Assembly (NCBI GenBank): GCA_001598975.1
Contig: BBXU01003319.1
Span: forward strand, 1-10,161
From: Parachlorella kessleri
Lineage: Eukaryota > Chlorophyta > Trebouxiophyceae > Chlorellales > Chlorellaceae
Direction: 5' to 3'
DNA: 10,161 nucleotides
Shown here: one piece after another, positions 8,038 through 10,161 of the stretch
How positions within the stretch are numbered: the first letter of the stretch is position 1
Layout: every line of letters starts with the position of its first letter
Notes under the pieces: generated by a model
Seen by the model: the letters and a program-made list of their open reading frames with translations, nothing else
The model's database searches: none
What the model was told of the DNA's origin: nothing
Translations under genes and position numbers: made by a program

Positions 8038-8046
8038 AGCACCAGC

Positions 8047-9715
8047 ATGTCATCGATACTCACCCTGCCTACCAGAGGACTGAGTGACACGCCGCGCTCG
8101 AACTCAGTGGTGCGGCGGTCTCCTAGGACGCCCTCCTTCGATGCTACCAAGCTTACAATAGAAGACTCGAGTAGAGACCTGCTGGGTATCGATGACCCCG
8201 AGCCTGTCAAGCTATCCACCCGGGTAATAGGTGGGTTACTGAGGGCTGACACCCCTATGCCGCTCGCAGCCCAAGCCAGCAAGCACTAGTCCCGCCCTCG
8301 GGCTGTCTGGCGCTCCCTGACGACTCTCAGCTTCTCTCAATGCACAATACAGACAGCCCTGTCCCTGGTGTGTGCGGCTCCCCAGCCGCAGCCCTGCCGT
8401 CAACTAACACACTCAGCTGTGCTCCACGCCCTCCACCCCCACCCCAACCCCACCTGTGGTAGTGGTTCTTCACTTCCCAATGAAGAGGCTCCCCAAGGTG
8501 GCTTGGTTTTGGGTGCGCAGCCTGCTTGCAGTATGGATTAGTCAGCACCAGCATCACCCTCTTCAATCGGGCCGTCTTCTCCGTCTACCACTTCAACTTC
8601 CCCAGCTTTGTCACGCTAGTGCAAATATTAGTCAGCCTCGTATACATGTACGCGCTCAAGTGGGGAGGCTGGGTGGACCTGGGGAGTCTCTCGCTAGACA
8701 CAGCCAAGCGGGTGAGCGCCTTGAACTTGAAACACAAGGACTTAACAGGTTGTCCACAGACTGCTTCAACGGTGGGTGTTGGATAATTGCCGGGAGCAAC
8801 TCTCGCTCGATCCCTTTATTTCATGCCTGCTGCAAACCTTGCTGGATGCCAACAGGCCTAACCAGGCCACTGTTGGGCTGGAGCGCCTGTAATTTCTAGA
8901 GGAAGGCGGGGGTGGTTAATGCTGGCATCTCGTTGGCGTGGGCCCGCTGCCTGCCATTTGCATGCTGTGACGTCCCTCCACTGGTAGGCTGGGTGATGAT
9001 GATTGCTCTGGTGATGCTTTGTGGCCCCCCTTCAGACACCCCCCCCCCCCTCCCCCCCCCACCACACACACATGTTGGGCCCGGGTGGCCGGTTTGTCAT
9101 GCTCCTCTCTCAGTTCTATGGCTCTGTCTCTTCCGCCCAGCTGATATGGAAAGGGGGCACACGGGGCTGAGACATATACGGACTTTTGTATCCCTCAGCT
9201 TCGTGTCTGGGTGCAGGTAGCTCCTCTGGCCTTGTTTTGGTGGCTCTACGTTGTGTCGGGCGTGACTGCGCTTCGGTACCTCAACGTACCCATGTATAGG
9301 TGAGCACCTGGGGAGATCCTAGGGAGCTGGAGCTGTAACTGTTATGTAGCTGTTAATGTTGTGTAACTGTTGGGTCCCATACGGGCACAGCTGGGTGCAG
9401 GATCCTATCAAGCCAAGCAGGTCCCAGCCAGCACTAGAAGGTTAGGGGTTTGACTCCCGCCAACACCACATGCCAAGTTGGCGGCGGGTGGAGAGGGGTC
9501 TTGAGTCGCAGCACGGCAAGCAGGAGCTGCCGGCCACCTGCTGCGGGCGGCTGACGGTTGTCGAGGGGATCTGGCCAGAACATGTGGATTCCCTTCCTTC
9601 TCCCAGGCACTGCTTGCCCGCTGCTGCCTGCAGTGTGCTGCGGCGCAGCACGACGCTGCTGGTCGTTGCGGGGGAGGTGTACTTTTTTGGCAAGCGGCCT
9701 ACGCGGCAGTCCCTG
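8047..9715 (+). CDS. Nucleotide-sugar-transporter-like membrane protein (SLC35/TPT, DMT superfamily), 3'-partial
   Basis: Proposed exons: 8047-8230, 8521-8711, 9217-9299, 9634-9715; the phases match and give 180 residues before the gene leaves the window. Residues 1-58 are a Ser/Arg-rich, probably cytosolic tail. Likely membrane helices are ~60-82 (VIACLQYGLVSTSITLFNRA), ~91-108 (FVTLVQILVSLVYMYALK), ~126-144 (VAPLALFWWLYVVSGVTAL) and ~156-172 (RRSTTLLVVAGEVYFFG). The pattern N77-R/K after helix 1, and LNVPMYSVLRR (147-157) followed by a loop GKRPTR, matches from memory the SLC35D-type N(L/I)PM(F/Y)xxLRR signature. Such proteins exchange nucleotide sugars across the Golgi or ER membrane; the substrate cannot be told. 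The usual length is ~320-400 residues, so roughly half is missing. ATG 8047 is the first after an in-frame TAG at 8035. Exon 3 could instead begin at 9199, adding six residues; the 9217 start fits family spacing better. The 9715 donor is tentative. Confidence 0.8.
9039..9060 (+). repeat. C12-T-C9 tract in transporter intron 2
   Basis: Twelve C, one T, nine C, followed by an ACCACACACACA run. It lies in the 505-base intron 8712-9216. It is a probable hypervariable microsatellite, with quadruplex potential on the opposite strand. The same intron holds a C-box-like TGACGTC at 8968-8974. Confidence 0.85.
9457..9484. repeat. 8-bp stem hairpin in transporter intron 3
   Basis: CCGCCAAC (9457-9464) and GTTGGCGG (9477-9484) are perfect inverted repeats with a 12-base loop, inside intron 9300-9633. 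Just upstream, GGTTTGACTCC (9446-9456) resembles a tRNA B-box with one mismatch, but no tRNA fold was found. Confidence 0.5.
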
Positions 9716-10161
9716 GTGGGGTGGTTGCATGGGAACCAGTGGCTGGGTAGAAGGTGTATCGCGAAACAGCCGGGGGAAGGGGGGGCGGGGCGTGGGGCCT
9801 TTACATGTGCTGGCTTGGACAGGTCTTGACTAGGCTGGGGTCCTGGCTCTAGGGGTGGCCTTTGTATGTTCTTGTGTGGAGACAAGGTTGTGGAGAGAAG
9901 GTTGGAGGTACCAAGTGTAGTACCTCAGGCTGTGCCCATGAAGAGGAACTCTTTCGGGTAAAACTAGGCTGTGGGTCACGGCCTTCAACAGACCCCTAGG
10001 CTGCAGCCTATTTATACGAGGTTAACACTTCTTCCGTCGTGTCTTCGGAAGAGCTGCTCTTGGCCTGCAAGCAGAGTTGTGCTCTGTACACAGGCAGCTG
10101 GTTGTTTGGGCGCAAGCGCCTTGAGGAGCGCGTGACTCATCCCCAACCCTTTTCAACAACC
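9716..10161 (+). other. Probable intron sequence of the transporter gene to the window edge
   Basis: No segment here encodes the expected next transporter helices, so I read it as intron 4, incomplete. It holds two inverted repeats, GAGGTAC/GTACCTC (9905-9911 and 9920-9926) and TCTTCCG/CGGAAGA (10030-10036 and 10046-10052), and a perfect GCN4-type site, TGACTCAT (10133-10140). None has evidence of function. If the 9715 donor is wrong, coding could extend to a GTGTAT donor near 9754. Confidence 0.45.

Larger units (their letters stand above)
7745..8046 (+). promoter_or_regulatory. Promoter and 5' leader region of the transporter gene
   Basis: The composition switches here from T-rich to A/C-rich on the plus strand (7801-7860 has 18 A and 13 T), and the region ends at the transporter start codon. 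A TATA-like AATATATG (7888-7895) lies about 150 bases before the ATG. A strong hairpin (7973-8005) and a small upstream ORF (8005-8037) lie in the last 75 bases. The transcription start is unknown. Confidence 0.5.

Noticed and set aside
9396..9470. Possible tRNA or tRNA-derived element, from the B-box-like GGTTTGACTCC
   Set aside because: The T-stem pairs at only three positions, no matching acceptor stem or A-box was found upstream, so the resemblance is likely chance.

Overview
The window looks like nuclear DNA of a green alga (core chlorophyte; a trebouxiophyte or chlorophycean is my best guess, not proven). It has GC-rich exons, introns with GTGNGN-type donors and pyrimidine/CTGCAG-type acceptors, homopolymeric C/G tracts in introns, low-complexity Ala/Gly/Gln/His-rich protein, and TGTAA as the plausible polyadenylation signal. 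There is no sign of bacterial operons, phage, CRISPR or a complete transposon.

Layout. Bases 1-778 (minus strand, running off the left edge) hold the N-terminal part of a phage-type single-subunit RNA polymerase (RPOT family) with a likely organelle presequence. A divergent intergenic region of about 450 bp follows. Bases 1224-5405 (plus) hold a seven-exon bZIP transcription factor of about 695 residues. I reconstructed it by matching splice phases; all junctions keep frame and the total CDS is 2088 nt. Its basic region and its C-terminal Ser motif resemble plant group C (Opaque-2/BZO2H-like) bZIPs. Bases 5406 to about 7744 hold no gene I can support. This stretch is strikingly T-rich over A-rich on the plus strand, and its first TGTAA is at 7679, so it is most simply a very long 3' UTR of the bZIP gene. 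The composition flips at about 7745, where the promoter and 5' leader of the next gene begin. Bases 8047-9715 (plus, continuing past the right edge) hold the first four exons of a nucleotide-sugar-transporter-like (SLC35/TPT, DMT superfamily) membrane protein. Its leader has a perfect 11-bp hairpin and a 10-codon upstream ORF. The last 446 bases look like intron.

How the genes relate. The RNA polymerase and bZIP genes share a divergent promoter region. The bZIP and transporter genes are in tandem. Nothing shows that the three act in one pathway, and this is not an obvious gene cluster. The most unusual structure is at the splice acceptor of the exon that encodes the bZIP DNA-binding region. 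A perfect 20-bp palindrome straddles this acceptor, preceded by tandem and direct copies of the same sequence, so the acceptor could be sequestered by several alternative hairpins.
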